Shown here: positions 23,811-36,646 of the stretch, one piece after another | How the letters are laid out: each line of letters starts with the position of its first letter | Numbering within the stretch: the stretch's first letter is position 1 | NCBI RefSeq assembly: GCF_016920785.2 | Contig: NW_024609835.1 | Location: 20,317,108 to 20,381,107 of the forward strand | Source of the DNA: Ixodes scapularis | Lineage: Eukaryota > Arthropoda > Arachnida > Ixodida > Ixodidae | Length of the DNA: 64,000 bases | Reading direction: 5' to 3' | Position numbers and translations under genes: made by a program | The notes under the pieces: generated by a model | Told to the model about the DNA's origin: nothing | Databases searched by the model: none | Seen by the model: the letters and a program-made list of their open reading frames with translations, nothing else

Positions 23811-25076
23811 ACCCTTTTTTTTTTTACTCGCATTGAGCTAAGCCTTACAAAAATAGAAATAAAACTTTTCGGGAAATACTGTTCGCGCGCTCAGTTTGAG
23901 AAGTGTACGCTATGAATTCAAATTTTTTACGGCGTCCGAGATGTGCTGGTTCGTACAGTCTCACCTTGTATAAAAAACACTCCAATTTTTTTTCTCTTAA
24001 ATTAACGAAAGTAACAAGAAAGGAAATCCCTATTAAGCTCCCGTGATTCGACAGTCTTTGTGGCAAAAGAGCTTAACGATGGACTTGTATTGAAACGGCG
24101 AGATATTATTCACCGTTTCATCCATTAGCCCAAACTGATTAAAGAGAGAATGATATTTGGTGTTTCGAGGGCCTGAACAAATAGTACAGGTGCACGATAT
24201 TCTGAATAAATAATTGTATCGAATCTTCAATCAATTTTGTTCCTCTGTGAAACAGATGCATACCATTATCTTTTTGCGAAATCAAACTAGCATATGGCCT
24301 TTTGTGAGAGCGCTTGTCGTTCTAAAACGAATAGTTTTTATATTAAAAAAATACCATTGTAGTATCAATACGATATGAAAGTCGAAATTGATTGGAAGGA
24401 CTTGAAAAGGTGCCTCGTGAGAGTCTCAGAGTGGAAACCGTCCGCAACCATCCGCAGGCACTGCAAGACGTCCAAGGAACCTCCTTTTAAAGTTTCAGTA
24501 TGAATGGCCTGAAGTCTGTATTTACAAACCCATTTTTAAAACAAGTATTCAAGCTATGTACCAAGAAAAAAAAAAACCTCCCTGTTATGCATAAAGCGAA
24601 GGTGCGAAATTTGAATACAAAGCACGCAGCCCATACACTCCAACGGGTAGCAACTACGCCTTTGCTAACGACGAAAAGGTTAACGAACCCGGCGACGACC
24701 CGAAAAAACTCTTCGCAAAAAGAGCGCACACGAGACGACATTTTCGAGCAAAACACGAACCACCGAACGCGCTCCTAGGCTTTCAGAATGCTGCAATTAA
24801 AAGACCGCGCGATCGAAGGCCCTCCTTTCAGACGCCTCGTGTAGACTGAGCTTCGCGTGAAACATGCCAACTGCTCCAAATTCCTTTCCTTCTCTCCACG
24901 TCCGCGTCGCGCAAGCGTAGTGGAGCTTAAAGGCCTAAATATTCGCGTGCACGCATCTCCGCAGAGCCGTGTCTCCTCCTCGACCAGCATCCCGCTTACA
25001 TTGTTTACAGAAGCGACACGAACAATTCGTCGGCGATCTGATCCGCATGCACTTCGGAAAGGGGAGAAGTACCATC
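23811..25076. other. Non-coding DNA, no gene recognised
   Basis: This is AT-rich to about 24480, then GC-richer. Overlapping open frames at 24500-25170 lie on both strands and look compositional. Confidence 0.4.
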
Positions 25077-25361
25077 TAGAAGACAAGGCCTGACACTCCC
25101 CCTCCCCCTCCTCCCCTCCCCCAAACGTCATCCCTACTAAATCCACGCAGCGCCTAGTTAGTGTCAGCACATCTATACTATCTTCTGTGACGCTGCAAGA
25201 CGCTCGCAGCGTCTCAGAACGAGCGCGGCGTTAGCACGCGGCGAGGCTAAGTCGGACGCGTCTGCCACTTTGCGGCCACTCTCGTAGCTTCAGCGTGTTT
25301 GCCGCTTGGGGCTTGTCGAGGATCCACTCACAATGACGTCATGTGCAGGCCTTGTCTTCTA
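25077..25361 (-). repeat. Dispersed repeat copy 2, bounded by a 16-base inverted repeat
   Basis: TAGAAGACAAGGCCTG at 25077-25092 is perfectly inverted at 25346-25361. Reading the minus strand from 25361, the sequence matches 451-600 (CAAGGCCTG, ATGACGTCAT, GTGAGTGGATCC and beyond). The 285 bp unit could be a MITE of which the copy at 451 is partial. It also contains AGACGCTCGCAGCGTCT, a small palindrome near 25200. Confidence 0.6.
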
Positions 25362-26560
25362 AACAAATCTTCCGCTCAAAAACCGTGTTAAAAATTAAAA
25401 AAAAAAAAACACATCCGAGTCTTTTCGGAGCATACTAATACCCCCCCCCCCCCCCCCCCCCCCTTAATGTGGATGATTAAGATATATGTAGGTACATTTT
25501 AGATAATATGTACGTTGTGTTATCACGACGTATGCATCATCGCGTCTTCCTTCGACAACTAAATCTTGTAAGAACTACTTTGCGCCGCGTAAGAACTCTA
25601 TAAACTTGCTTCTTTTTTTAGGTGATAAGGAGTATTGGTGGTATTGAGCGGAGGCGCCCATCATTGACAGGACGCGTTTGTTTTCCGCCAGCTGTTTCTA
25701 TGGGAACAAACGTTCATAGGGAGTTTAAACAGCCGCCATGGAGTCGTGTCGGTGCCGTGTCTTCGTCGTGTCTGCGAGTTTACTGTTTGGCGGATGTTTG
25801 ACTAATGAGGCTCTGTTCCTCTTACACGTACGAATTTAACGCGGCTGGATAGAAGCGCGCGCACTCAGCCATTAACATACCTTGTCGCCGTGTATCGCAG
25901 CCGAACTTTGCTCGCTCGAATGTACAAGTGCTTCACGTTAGGGAAAGGGAAGGTGGAAGAGGCGCCCTAGCCCACGTGTTGTACCGCAGTTTGATCGCTG
26001 TTCGGAATTTCAGAACGATTTTCCGTTCGCCTGATGAATGGGCCCCGCCGTTCGAAAGCGCCCCCACGCGGGTGGCAGATGCTCCCCGACCGTCACCGCC
26101 GTTTGAACCCGCGCGCCAAGTCTAGGGTGCGTCGCTACCCGCCGTGCACTAAACGGCCGAACGATCTCTGCAGGCATTAGAGGGGCGGGGGAATAATTAG
26201 GAACGCTGAGGGAGGGAGGGAGGACAGGAGAGCCACTTTCCCCCGATTGGGCGTTCGTAATCACGCTTGTGTGCGTAAGCGCACGCTACATTGAATTTGC
26301 GTTTAGAAGTAGCGTGCTTCCTTCCCTATCTCTCTCCCCCTTCTCTCCCTCTTCCGCTCCCTCGAGTCAGGTGTATTCCCGTGGTGGGAACTTCGGGAAT
26401 GTCTCGCAGTGTGCTCTCGTAGGAGGAGGTGTTTTTTTTTCTTCTTCTTTACTTTTTTTTTCTCCGAAAATTCGGCGTATATTTTTGGTACGCAGCCGGT
26501 GTAATCTGTTAAGCTTGTAAATAGGAAATATACACTCCCGGTAGTTTATGCGAGTGAACG
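25362..26560. other. CpG-rich region with a 23-base C run
   Basis: A run of 23 C occupies 25441-25463. From 25670 to 26400 the DNA is CpG-rich. A start codon in a perfect vertebrate-style Kozak context (GCCGCCATGG) lies at 25738 and opens a 33-codon frame with a hydrophobic stretch (VFVVSASLLFGG). The preceding TAGGGAGTTT also occurs at 52420-52440, so even this may be repeat-borne. No splice donor is evident. Confidence 0.4.
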
Positions 26561-28822
26561 ACTCGGCGATGTAATGGAAACTTCCATTATTGGTCTTCTA
26601 TCACTCTTCTTAGTTTACGAGAAGAACAAAAGGATATAGTGCCCTTTTGGCCACCTACGCGCAGTAGCAAAAATGCGCTCAACCTCCTTTGCAAAAATAT
26701 TGTAGCATATCCTTTGGCAAAAAAAAAAAAAAATGCACAAAAGGTGCGCACATTCTGTACATCCCCGAAACCAACATGTTAACTTCAATGTGCCCTGAGG
26801 AGGTTTCTTGGATTGCATAAATATTGCGATAATTCAGTCTGCGGGCTCTAAGCATCCTAAAAGTCCTTAATTTGTCACACTGCACGGCCAGTTTTCCTAT
26901 AAAAGAATGCAAAGAGACGAAACAAAGCAAGCAGATGTATAGTAACAGTTCAAGTTGACCCAATTCAGTTAAAAATAATAAATTAATAATTAAGAATGGT
27001 CGGTACAGTGTACGCAGTAGTTTGATAGTCGTAATTTGTTAAAATAAAATGCTACTTCACAGGGTTTGTTACAAGTGCGGTATATGAATATGCTTGTAGT
27101 GCTAGATTACCTAAGGTTTCAAGATGATGCGTCGGCACATGTTTGTCACGCTTATATTTGAAGCATATGCTATATCTGTACAAATCAAAATGTTTCATTA
27201 CACCAAGATGATTGATATGGATATTCGTTGGTGAGTCGACTTCAAAATTGCAAATATTTTTTTTACGAGGAATATTTTCTTAATATTGATATATCAACAG
27301 TCGTGTACCATACTAGAGGGCAATACTCTATATTGGGATGAAATAATTAACTATATTATAACAACTTTGTTCTCAGCGCCAAAATATGTTTGTGGCGAAA
27401 CATCTAACCAACGCTGCTGGACGGCTTCCATATATTGCAATTAATATGATGATTTCGTGACATGTTGTCCCAGGAAAATATGCCAAAGTTCTAAATGATG
27501 GAACAAATTCAATTTTATAATAATTCAATGTGTTGTTCAAACGGTCATGAAAGGTCTTTATAAAGAAAGAGTTTTTAACAATAATGTTTTTGCACTAAGG
27601 GAGGAAGTCCCTTCGTCTCTAATCACTTCTGCCCGAAGGTAAGTACGCAGAAATAAGTAGCTTGTCGGGAACGACAATTAATTTATCTCAGTAAGCCTAC
27701 AGCCAGAGCAAGCTGAAGTTATCTGGCTTTGAACATTCTGGGCGTGGTCCAGAATGTTTAAAGGAACAGCTTGTTGTATTGTCCCGAAATTCTTAACAAC
27801 ATAAAAACAATAAATTCGAAAAAAAAGAATAATCAAGGAACCAAAATAATCTTTTTAGTCTTTCAAAGTGGCCCGTTTCTCAAAGACTCATTTATGTAAT
27901 TATTTTTTAACACCATAACTTCACCAGCCCTCTTGGTTTCACTGAGCGCAAAATTAGTTTCACATTTTGCTATGTTTTGGCCCAGCCTCTGAAGAATCTG
28001 TAGTAGTTTTTAGACAATGGTTGTAACCATACAAAATGAGTATACCCAAAGAACTCCATCTCGTTATTTATGGCTTGTGCCTTTTTGTCAATATAATAAA
28101 GTGCTAAAACAGCAAAGACGAAACTAACTATTTTGGTATGCCATAACGATGTGCTTATTGTAAAAATCTTATTTCCTGACCTTCTATACGTTACTGCCCT
28201 TGTTGTACATTGTTGCTATTTTTAAACGCTGTTATGAACGGCAGTAATTTTATTAAAATATTCTAATCAAATATAAACATACTTTCCACACTACAATTTC
28301 TTATGCGTTTTAGACTAGAAAACAAATTAAGTGTATTTGTTCTTACATTAAATAAAGACGAAACTGATTTAGAATCTTATTTAATTTAAATATAAAGTAC
28401 ACAATCATTACCCAATCGAATTTCTAAATCATAACAAACAAGGGTAAAGAATGATTGTAGGTTATAAGATCCCTTAACACGTGTGTGCAGATAAATAAAA
28501 ACATAATAAATTGCAAGTGATTCTTATGGTTTGATATATAAACTATTCTAAATCACACATAAAAGTATTTCAAATATAAGTATACGTATGTTGATAGACA
28601 CCGACACTTATATACACTCTGAAAATTTTAAATATAAAATCAATCATAAAATTAAATTTAGTTTAAATTTCAAAGAAGTTTCACATATAGATTGGAGAAA
28701 TCTATATTTAATTTTATAGTCTGCCTTTTTGTTGCACAAAAATGAATTACTCCACAACTTCGAATTAAAAAAAATATATATCCAATGAAGATTAAAAGAC
28801 GGACTTATATAAACCTATTACT
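26561..28822. other. AT-rich intergenic DNA
   Basis: I see no gene or intact element. A perfect AACATTCTGG/CCAGAATGTT inverted pair at about 27733-27759 resembles paired heat-shock-type half sites but stands alone. Strand asymmetry is low and open frames are negligible. Confidence 0.5.
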
Positions 28823-29675
28823 AGGGCTGGGCTTCGATCAAAATCATACTTGGGAAGTAATCCGTTACACGTGACAGATTACTTGTAATCTGTCACTTTT
28901 TCAAATAATTTTGTATTGCCACGTCACTTTTTGGCGAGAGTAATTTGTAATGCAATTTTGTTACAAAATATCTGTAACGGAATGCTTTAATTACTCGTCA
29001 CTTAAAAAAAATTAACATAATACAGAAAAGTTAACAGTATGAGCAGACAATTGAGCAGCATAACGAAAGCAATTTCAGCGAAATAGAAAACATCCTGAAG
29101 AAGAGAATAACGATAAGAAATCATGATTTTTTTATGACCGGTCACTAGAACAACTAGAAGAAAGTGCAAGGCATATACGAATATACAAAAAACAAGGACC
29201 AAGAAGGCAACGCCGAGGAGGCGTTATCTTCTTGATCTCCTAGCGGAGGTAGACGATGCCACTGAGCATGCGCACTCTTAGCTTTGTCTGCAGAATTCCG
29301 GGGATCATTCCCGGTAGCCGTAAGCCAGCGGGATGGCGCGTGTGGTTTCAGCTTTCGCTGTCTTGGCAACTTACAGGTAAACGGAGTGCACCTACATTAT
29401 TTATCTTTATTCAACGTTTTACCACAAGGGCTACCATTTGCGGACGTATGAAAAATAAAAATTAGTGTTGCTGGACATTTTTTAAAACAACAAAATTGTT
29501 TCTGTTGTTTTCTTGATAAGTGCATGGAAAAAATAACGTGGAGGTGATTAGCCGTGTAACGAGTAAAGTAATTCGTTACATTTCCGTAAATTTTTTAACG
29601 CAATCCATTACAATTGAGGCCCGGTAATTTGTAATTGTAATTCGTTACATTTTTTTAAGTAACGGGTGCAAGTCT
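28823..29675. mobile_element. hAT-like non-autonomous element
   Basis: The left end TAGGGCTGGGC and the inverted right end (CAGACTTGCACCCGTTACTT on the minus strand, near 29665-29680) enclose dense GTAAC/GTTAC and GTAATC motifs at 28858-29000 and 29550-29665. This layout is common in hAT-type elements. The middle (29150-29350) is GC-richer with no transposase frame. The ends match only loosely, so borders and class are tentative. Confidence 0.4.
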
Positions 29676-30300
29676 GACCAAATTAACACGATTGATTTCT
29701 ACCTTTTGATCGATGAATTAATCGATTAATTGGTAGCGTTCGCCTTCAGGCATAGTACCTAAAAGAAGTGCCCAAATGCACTTTTGTTGAGCGCGTTGAT
29801 GAAAACTTTAAAAACTAGAAATAATAAACCATGAAGGACGAACAAAACAACACATAATTCGACTTGAAACGTATAGGGTTTTACACATCGTTTTTTACTA
29901 TGTCTTGTTATGTCATATATGGTGGAATTTACAGCTTCATTTGAAACTTTGCGGGGTACGGCCACAAAATCGAAAAGAAAAAACACCAACCAACTTTAAA
30001 AAAAGAAATATTTATTTTTACTTTTATTTATAGCTTGTACTCGCCCTGTCTGACACAATCATAAAATCGTGTCATCCATCTAAGGAGCTTAACTGTGGAA
30101 AACAGCAGTGAAGCCTGCTAAAATTTATAAATTTTTGTCAAGTAACAAAGCAGGAGTTTTTGCTTTCTCCTCGAAATTTCTTACTCAGAAGCGAACCGAT
30201 TAAATGGTTAGAAAGGTTAACCACGATTAAATCATTTAATTGAATATTAGGAAGGTTAATCTGTCAATTCCCAGCCTCCATATTATCAGTTAAGTAAATT
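29676..30300. mobile_element. Possible second hAT-like remnant
   Basis: ATTAATCGATTAATT near 29714-29728 and AATTCCCAGCCTCC near 30270 resemble the terminal and internal motifs of small hAT-type elements. Only one end is convincing. No protein is encoded. Confidence 0.25.
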
Positions 30301-33300
30301 AGTAGCGCTAGAAAACAAAATCTAATCTCGATTTTTCAGACTAACCCAAAGTTCTCGATTTTACTACTCAAATTTCTAAGGCATACAAACAAATGGGCTT
30401 CTCTGAACGAGTGCCTGTTTCTGAGATGCGGAAAACGTTAAAAAATATATATATATATATTTATGAAACTTCTTCATATGCTGCTAATTTATTATTTCGG
30501 ACTCTGAAAGTAATAATTCGTATTTGTTGAACATGAGATGAGTGCAAGAGACAGTTTCATTTTATATCTTGTGGAACGAAAACACATACGACCCATGTGC
30601 ACTCAGAGCTTAATGACTTGTATAAAACAATATTAAATGCAAACTTTTTGTTTGTATGACAACCTTGTTTCTTGTTTAGTTCTTTGCGTATCACTTTCGT
30701 TTCCTTTACTTTTAATAATGATGGTATTTTACTTGCCATAATACGTTCACAGATTTTCTCTGAAGAACGAGTAGGGTACAGTGGGGCAGAAAATGTAGGG
30801 TACGGCAGGTAGGATACGGTAGGGTACTGAAAAATCAGAGTGGGGTACGGTAGGTACAGAAAAAAATGTTCTTGAAACTTGAAACGTGAAAGAACGCGCT
30901 TTCTGCAGCCCAGACGTTTCTTTGTAGAACCGCTGCTCTTTCAATCCCCCAGTCGTTTGGCTCGCCTTTATGGGCTTCCTTTGGTAAACCAAAAAGTGTG
31001 GCGGCTGTGCGAAGGAGATGACGTTGTAGTTTGACGTATTCGGGAGCTTTGGTTATGTGACTTTCGCTCCATAAAGCCCATGTGGTGCTAGATTTATGCG
31101 TTCGCAATATCCTAGGCACCGGGAGAAAGAGAATAAGGCTCAGGGGAAACCAGGACTCTCGTGCATTATCCACATGAGCGTGATAAAATGCCACATTGTC
31201 GCGTTTCGCACCGCGCGTATCCCGTTACGTAAATAAATATATCATTAAAAAAAGCAAGCACAACTCACTAAAATTTCGTCTCCATCGAGCTAACGAAGCA
31301 TAATAGTAAATTTGAAGTTTATCCGGGCAGATTAGTCGGCGTCACACAGGGCGCACGTCGCTAAGCGAAACCTCGCGCAGAATGTTGCACCTTTTTGGCA
31401 AGGGGTAGACGCGTCAGCCTCAACTCCGCATTTTTTCTTCTACAAGTCACTTTTGCCGACAGCTCTCATTTCTCACACATGCAAAGTAAACAGGCCACGA
31501 AACCTCTCGGCGAATTTTGAAGTTACTCCGCTTGGTTGTATAGGAGATGGATGGCTCTAAACATGAACTGTCGCATTTTGCCCCGCGACTCATTTTACCC
31601 CACATTACGGTAATTCATTGATTCGTTACAAGCATTTTAAAATTAAAAAAAAAATATTACAAAATATTGTCGCGACAGTGTAACTTAAAAATATAAAATT
31701 AATAGAAAAAATTAATATTCAGTAATAAAGTTCCTTGTAAAATATTACATCTCAAGTATGGCTTCAATATAGTCAAAAGCAAAAGAAGCCGGCAGTTGAT
31801 GTACCTCATTTGACGAAACGTTCTTGACACGAGTGATTCTTTTTACATATAACATTTATAAAATAGAGGTTTACTATTTCCTCCTTTTAAGGCATTTCGG
31901 CGACATCCGAGTCAAGAGAGCATTATGCGATGCAAAATAAAATTCTTATCATTCTCTCTCAAAAAAATAATAATAATTTGCTTCGCAGTCTAGCTGGAAG
32001 CCAGTATTGAACGAGCGGAACATTAAATCACCGATTCACGTTTCTGACGTTAAAATTGGTTTCCAGGGCACTGGCGTGGATAAAAAATAGGTAGCATAAA
32101 GCACCACGCTAGTTTTCGCTTCACCCGATTCATGCATCCGGTCCAGCATTGAACTTCGGCGGTGGCGTGGCAGCTTTTGAGATTTAGTGTTTCCTGCCGT
32201 CTCATGCTTCGGTGGGCCGTCTTATTTACCGTGGGAAGCAAGAAACCTTGCGCAACTACGGGTTAACGTGAGACAGAAAATAAGGAAAGCGCCTGAGGAA
32301 TGTCAGAAATTGCCCATCCTTAAGTTTGTTTTGTCATTGCGCTGGTAGGAAGAATCTATATGTAATGTAGCAAGTGCATTCAGTACACTCATTATTCTCA
32401 AATGTCTCGTTTCATTTGTTCGTTGCATAGTGTAGTAAAATAAGTTCCCAAGAATGAATCCGCATCTAAAAGTAACTACCGTGTTTCTATAAGAAAATAT
32501 GCATAGCGTTCTTTTTACTGAATAGTTGAAATCATGGTGGATTTGTCTCACTGCACAAAACACCTAAAACAATTGCTGTTTTTTTACTAGATTCCAGAGC
32601 GCACGTGCTGGGTTCAGACTCTGGTTCGTTTTTCTGCTATCTTATGAAGTGTAAGTACAACCTGCAACAAAGTAGTACCTCGGTATCAAAGGTAAATATA
32701 CGTACGTATTAACGAACGTTTATTATGGCAATAAATGTGAAACAAAAGGACATCATAGTTTCTCTTTATTATTTTATATTTTATAATATCAAGCACTGTT
32801 TAATGAGAACTGTGTTATGTTCTAAACATTTTGTTATCACCGCTGACACGCTATAAGTTGAAACTGACATCCCGTGTCAGGCACGTCTACCACATTTCTG
32901 TCCTTGCAATTTACCCTTCTAGAATACCGCAAAGTTTCAATTATTCAAACCCCAAACAGGAGAAAAGGTACGAATGCAAAGGCTCTATTTGGCATCCAAT
33001 TGCAATCATACCTCCGGAAATTCGGGTGGCCGAGAGTTTTTTTCACTGCCACCAGAGGTGGAAATGCTGAAATTAATGTTCATCAGGAATGTGTACGGTG
33101 TCAAGCTTTAAACGCAAAGCCCCATAAGCCTTTTGACAGCATAGTTTTGAAAGAAACATATAAAACAGAACTGTTGATGAAACAAAATGAAACTTGTGGC
33201 TGTTCTCAAGTGTGCAATAAAAATAAATAATATACATAAGTTGTTCTTCAGCTACCTTTTAAAAGAAAGGTGATACTCCCTCTTGCCTTGTAGAAACAAA

Positions 33301-33757
33301 AACCCTGTAGAAACGTATTAGTTTAGTTTACGAGCATTGCAAGAGTTCAGAATGCTTTACATTAAAATCGTTAGGGACTTGTCTCGCAGTTAATTATGTC
33401 CCATATTGAATGCGTGAACATTCACATCACTAAACTTAATCATTTTGATAGTGTATATTGACACAGTATAAATTTTAATGAAAGGAACCTAACAAAAACC
33501 TTCTTTTTTTAATGGAGACTTATTTGAAAATATAGTTTAAACAAGCCAGAGTATTATATATAAATATATAGAAGGTATTCAGTTAATAATTCGAAAAATA
33601 TTATTTATAAAACCGTAAAAGGTACATTAATAATGTTTATGCCGGTTACTAATACGACCGGGGGGACATAATATATAGAGTAATCTTCACGATAACCAAG
33701 GTGATTAACCAAAGGTCGTTTAACTAACTTTAGTTACTGGAAATAAACAAATGTTTT
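30301..33757. other. AT-rich DNA with a short minisatellite, no gene recognised
   Basis: A (TA)n tract lies at 30444-30460. Degenerate copies of GGGTACGGTAG occur at 30770-30865, at intervals of about 15-25 bases. The remainder, including 31200-33750, is AT-rich with short frames. I see no domain. Confidence 0.45.
30770..30865. repeat. Degenerate GGTACGGTAGG minisatellite
   Basis: At least five imperfect copies of GGGTACNGTRGG are separated by A-rich spacers. On the minus strand the repeat reads VPTVPH/VPAVPY-type residues, which explains the open frame there. Confidence 0.6.
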
Positions 33758-33911
33758 CCATGTTGAATTAACCTGAGACTGGGGTAGCGAAGAAACATCA
33801 AAACGTAGAAGGGAAAGAAAATAGACAGGACGACGTCGTCCTGTCTATTTTCTGTCCCTTCTACGTTTTGATGTTTCTTCTCTACCCCAGTCTCAGGTTA
33901 ATTCAACATGG
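33758..33911. repeat. 154-base zero-spacer palindrome, copy 2
   Basis: The arms are complementary over about 77 bases each with only a few mismatches, centred between 33834 and 33835 inside GACAGGACGACGTCGTCCTG. They run from CCATGTTGAATTAACCTGAG to its inverse. The tag that follows (TTAATATTCACCAGCTCGCC, then CTGCACCCTTAC) matches the flank of the palindrome at 4140-4340. Such a long perfect palindrome in genomic DNA suggests recent formation or insertion. Confidence 0.9.
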
Positions 33912-33964
33912 TTAATATTCACCAGCTCGCCTGCACCCTTACGATATTTTTAAATGCTTTCCAC

Positions 33965-34400
33965 TCCAAACTTTCTGAGCGTCATCGAAGACCACTGAAT
34001 TAGAGAATTTTAGAAAGGCTCAGACCGCGAGAGTGCACCAGAGTCACCACCCGTGCAGCAGGCGCAACGTTAGTGGTGAGAAAACAGAAATGATTAGGTT
34101 ATCATCCGCTTTTTTCACACCGCTAGCTTTGCGCCTGCTGCACGGGTGGCAACACTGTGCATCCCTCGCTTCCACGTGCTTCAAGTCTTTCTAAAACTGT
34201 CTTATTTAGTGGTTTTCGATTACGCTCAGCAAATGCCTTTTTGAAACCAAGTGTTTATTTTTCCTAACCCAAAGCTAATGAAAATAAATTAGTTCATTGT
34301 CTCAGTTAGAATGAGGATTAGCGCACTATAAAATAAGTCCCCCTGGCCGTATAACTCACCTGCATAAACGGCATTAGTGTACATTTACAGATTTTTCGTG
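33965..34400. mobile_element. Truncated relative of the 802 bp foldback element
   Basis: CTGAGCGTCATCGAAGACCA and the later TAGTGGTTTTCGATTACGCTCAGC form the arms, and GGCCGTATAACTCACCTGCA followed by GGCATTAGTGTA matches 6331-6370. The centre is a different GC-rich stem (CACCCGTGCAGCAGGCGCAA and its inverse). The left arm is truncated next to the palindrome at 33758-33911. Confidence 0.75.
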
Positions 34401-34880
34401 ATAAATCTGGTCGAATTAAAATTCAACACGCTGAATAGCAAACATATTGAAACCATTCTTACAATAAAGGAAGCAAAAACTGAACACTGCAAAAACATTT
34501 CACGAATAAAGCATTCGGTTCAACCACGTATGATGCAGGCTCAGTCACAATGGGCCGTAAAAGTTCAACGAGCGAGCATCTACAAAAATAGTCCACTTAA
34601 GTACTCTTGCTCCGAGCGGAACAACTTCCGCTTTCTTCCGAACCACTTAACCTGCTCTCCATTAACCCTCATTTTCTGGTCGAAAGCGCCGTCGTGATAG
34701 GAAGACTCTGAATTCCAGTTGGTTTCGCTTTCATGGAATGGTTCTCTACATTTCGTTTCAGCTTAAATCCAGACACAGACGACGCAACGTGCTAGAGGAA
34801 ACGATCAAGCAGCGTCCGAAGCGAAAGTCACTTGGCCCTCCCTGTGCATGATTGGTCCAGCGATGATAGAGCACGTGCAT
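34401..34880. other. Unassigned non-coding DNA
   Basis: I see no domain in the 106-codon frame here and no RNA gene. Confidence 0.4.
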
Positions 34881-34883
34881 AAA

Positions 34884-34995
34884 CATGACGAAAGCCATGA
34901 TGGTGCACATTTGACATTGTCTGATTGGTCCCATGAGCTCGTAGTATCGGCTTCGCCTGGACTTAAGGGAAAATCGAAGTACAGTGGATATTTTC
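34884..34995 (+). repeat. Dispersed repeat with CCAAT box, copy 1
   Basis: CATGACGAA, GTGATG-type, TTTGAC and TCTGATTGGTCCC blocks, then AGCT-GTAG, CTTCGCCTGGACTTAAGG, are colinear with 45878-45985. A CCAAT box in reverse orientation is conserved. It could be part of a SINE or an LTR. Confidence 0.6.
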
Positions 34996-36646
34996 AGTTT
35001 GAAACAGCAAATGTCCATTCGTCAAATCTGGTGGCCATTGATGGTCAATACTTGTTTTCTTTCATAAAAAATTGGGTCTATGGTGGTTCTCGTCAGTGAC
35101 TTTCTGGCATCATGGTAGCTCAGTGTAGTTTCGTTTTGCATTTTGAAACCGCTTCGCTATTCTGAGGTTTTGGCTTGTTAAGCGTGTAGTTGATAGTCGC
35201 ACACTGTCAGTATATTGCTGTCGACAGTAAAGTAAATGTGCTCGCGCTTTCTTGGCTGCAGTGTATTGTAAATATATATATAATGTCTATATATCGTAAC
35301 GTCCTGCTTGGGCCTGCAGTGTATTGTAAATAGATTCAATTACCATATGTGTGAGGCAATTGTACTTGTATGTAACAAATACTTTTTCTTTCATTTGTTC
35401 TTGCGCTAACAATAAATGTTTTTTATGCCGAACTGAATTAAAGGTGTTACAGGAGAATAACATAGAGGACGAAAGCCAGATGTAGAAACGTGTCGTCCGG
35501 CTTTCGTCGTCTATATTATTTTTCTCTAACGCCATAAGTTAACCAGCACGCTCCATTTCTACGAGTGAATTAAAGAATTTAGGCATAAGGCCCAGTGGGC
35601 ACCTTTTTAAGTTATGAAATGCCTTACTCGGAGACCTGTCTACGAGTATGCTGTAGTTGAAACTAAACCACGGTATACGTTACACCTAGCGTTTCAGATA
35701 TGAACCTTGATCACGCTAAAGACGCATGATATTTTTTTTTTTAAATACGGCTTTAAAGTTCAATGCGCATAACAAGCTTCAGCAGACCAAATTCAAAAAA
35801 AAAATTAATAATGTAAACGTGTATGTTCGTGCTGCATAACGTTTCACCAGAAAAAAAAAAAAAAACATGTATACGCATTACTCCAAATCCCACAATAATT
35901 TCTCCCGCGTATGTTTGCTTCATGGATATGCGGATATACAAAAAACCCCGAAAGAAAAAGCACAGTTTCTTTTTAATTGTGAATAATTTCTGCACTTTTT
36001 GGGATGCTTCTGTTTATATTACGTTCAATTCAATTAATCTTTATTAACTCCAGCTTGGTGAAGGATATGTTGCTATATATGTTCGTTTTGAATAACATTG
36101 TGTTTGACATTCATAGCTTTTAAAACAATATCCGTATCTGGCCAGCAAATATTTCCTAATGGTTTGAATTTGCGCAATAATTGTATTTCATTGTACAAAT
36201 TGCTCTATTATTAAAAATAATGTTGTTTGCTCAAAAGTATATCTAATTACTTCTGCCAAAGCTCAAACACTAAGGCAGTAGTATCAATAAAAATAAACAA
36301 ACGAATAAACACAGAAGCAAAGCTTAATAAAATGAACGGTCTCAAGTAGAATTAGTCATAGGACCGCAGAGACGCGGCGCTGGTCAGTCGCGTGAGACAA
36401 GAACAGGGCACCAATGTGTCCCGGGGTTTCTTTTGGCCGTTGAATGGTATTTATTACGTATTTTAGAGGAAGCTACACGGCACCAACTTTGTCTTCGCCC
36501 TCAACTGGTGCTGCGTTTCCTTCACAATTCTAAAAGCACGAGGACAGGCATCCAGAGAACCGAAAAGTATGGTGATGCTTAATGCTCAACACATATATGA
36601 CGGCTGAGTCTTGCTACCGGTTGTCCTCTGAAACCCTTAAAACGTC
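34996..36646. other. Mostly AT-rich DNA, one hairpin unit
   Basis: Apart from the hairpin at 35452-35528 I see no gene. 35700-36350 is AT-rich with A/T homopolymers. 36400-36640 is more balanced and has no recognisable frame. Confidence 0.4.
35450..35530. repeat. Hairpin unit with shared 3' tag
   Basis: AGAATAACATAGAGGACGAAAGCC is answered by GGCTTTCGTCGTCTATATTATTTTTCTCT in inverse, with a loop of about 20 bases containing GTCGTCC. The right flank CATAAGTTAACCAGCACGC resembles the tag after 5075. This is the fourth member of the hairpin family seen here. Confidence 0.65.
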
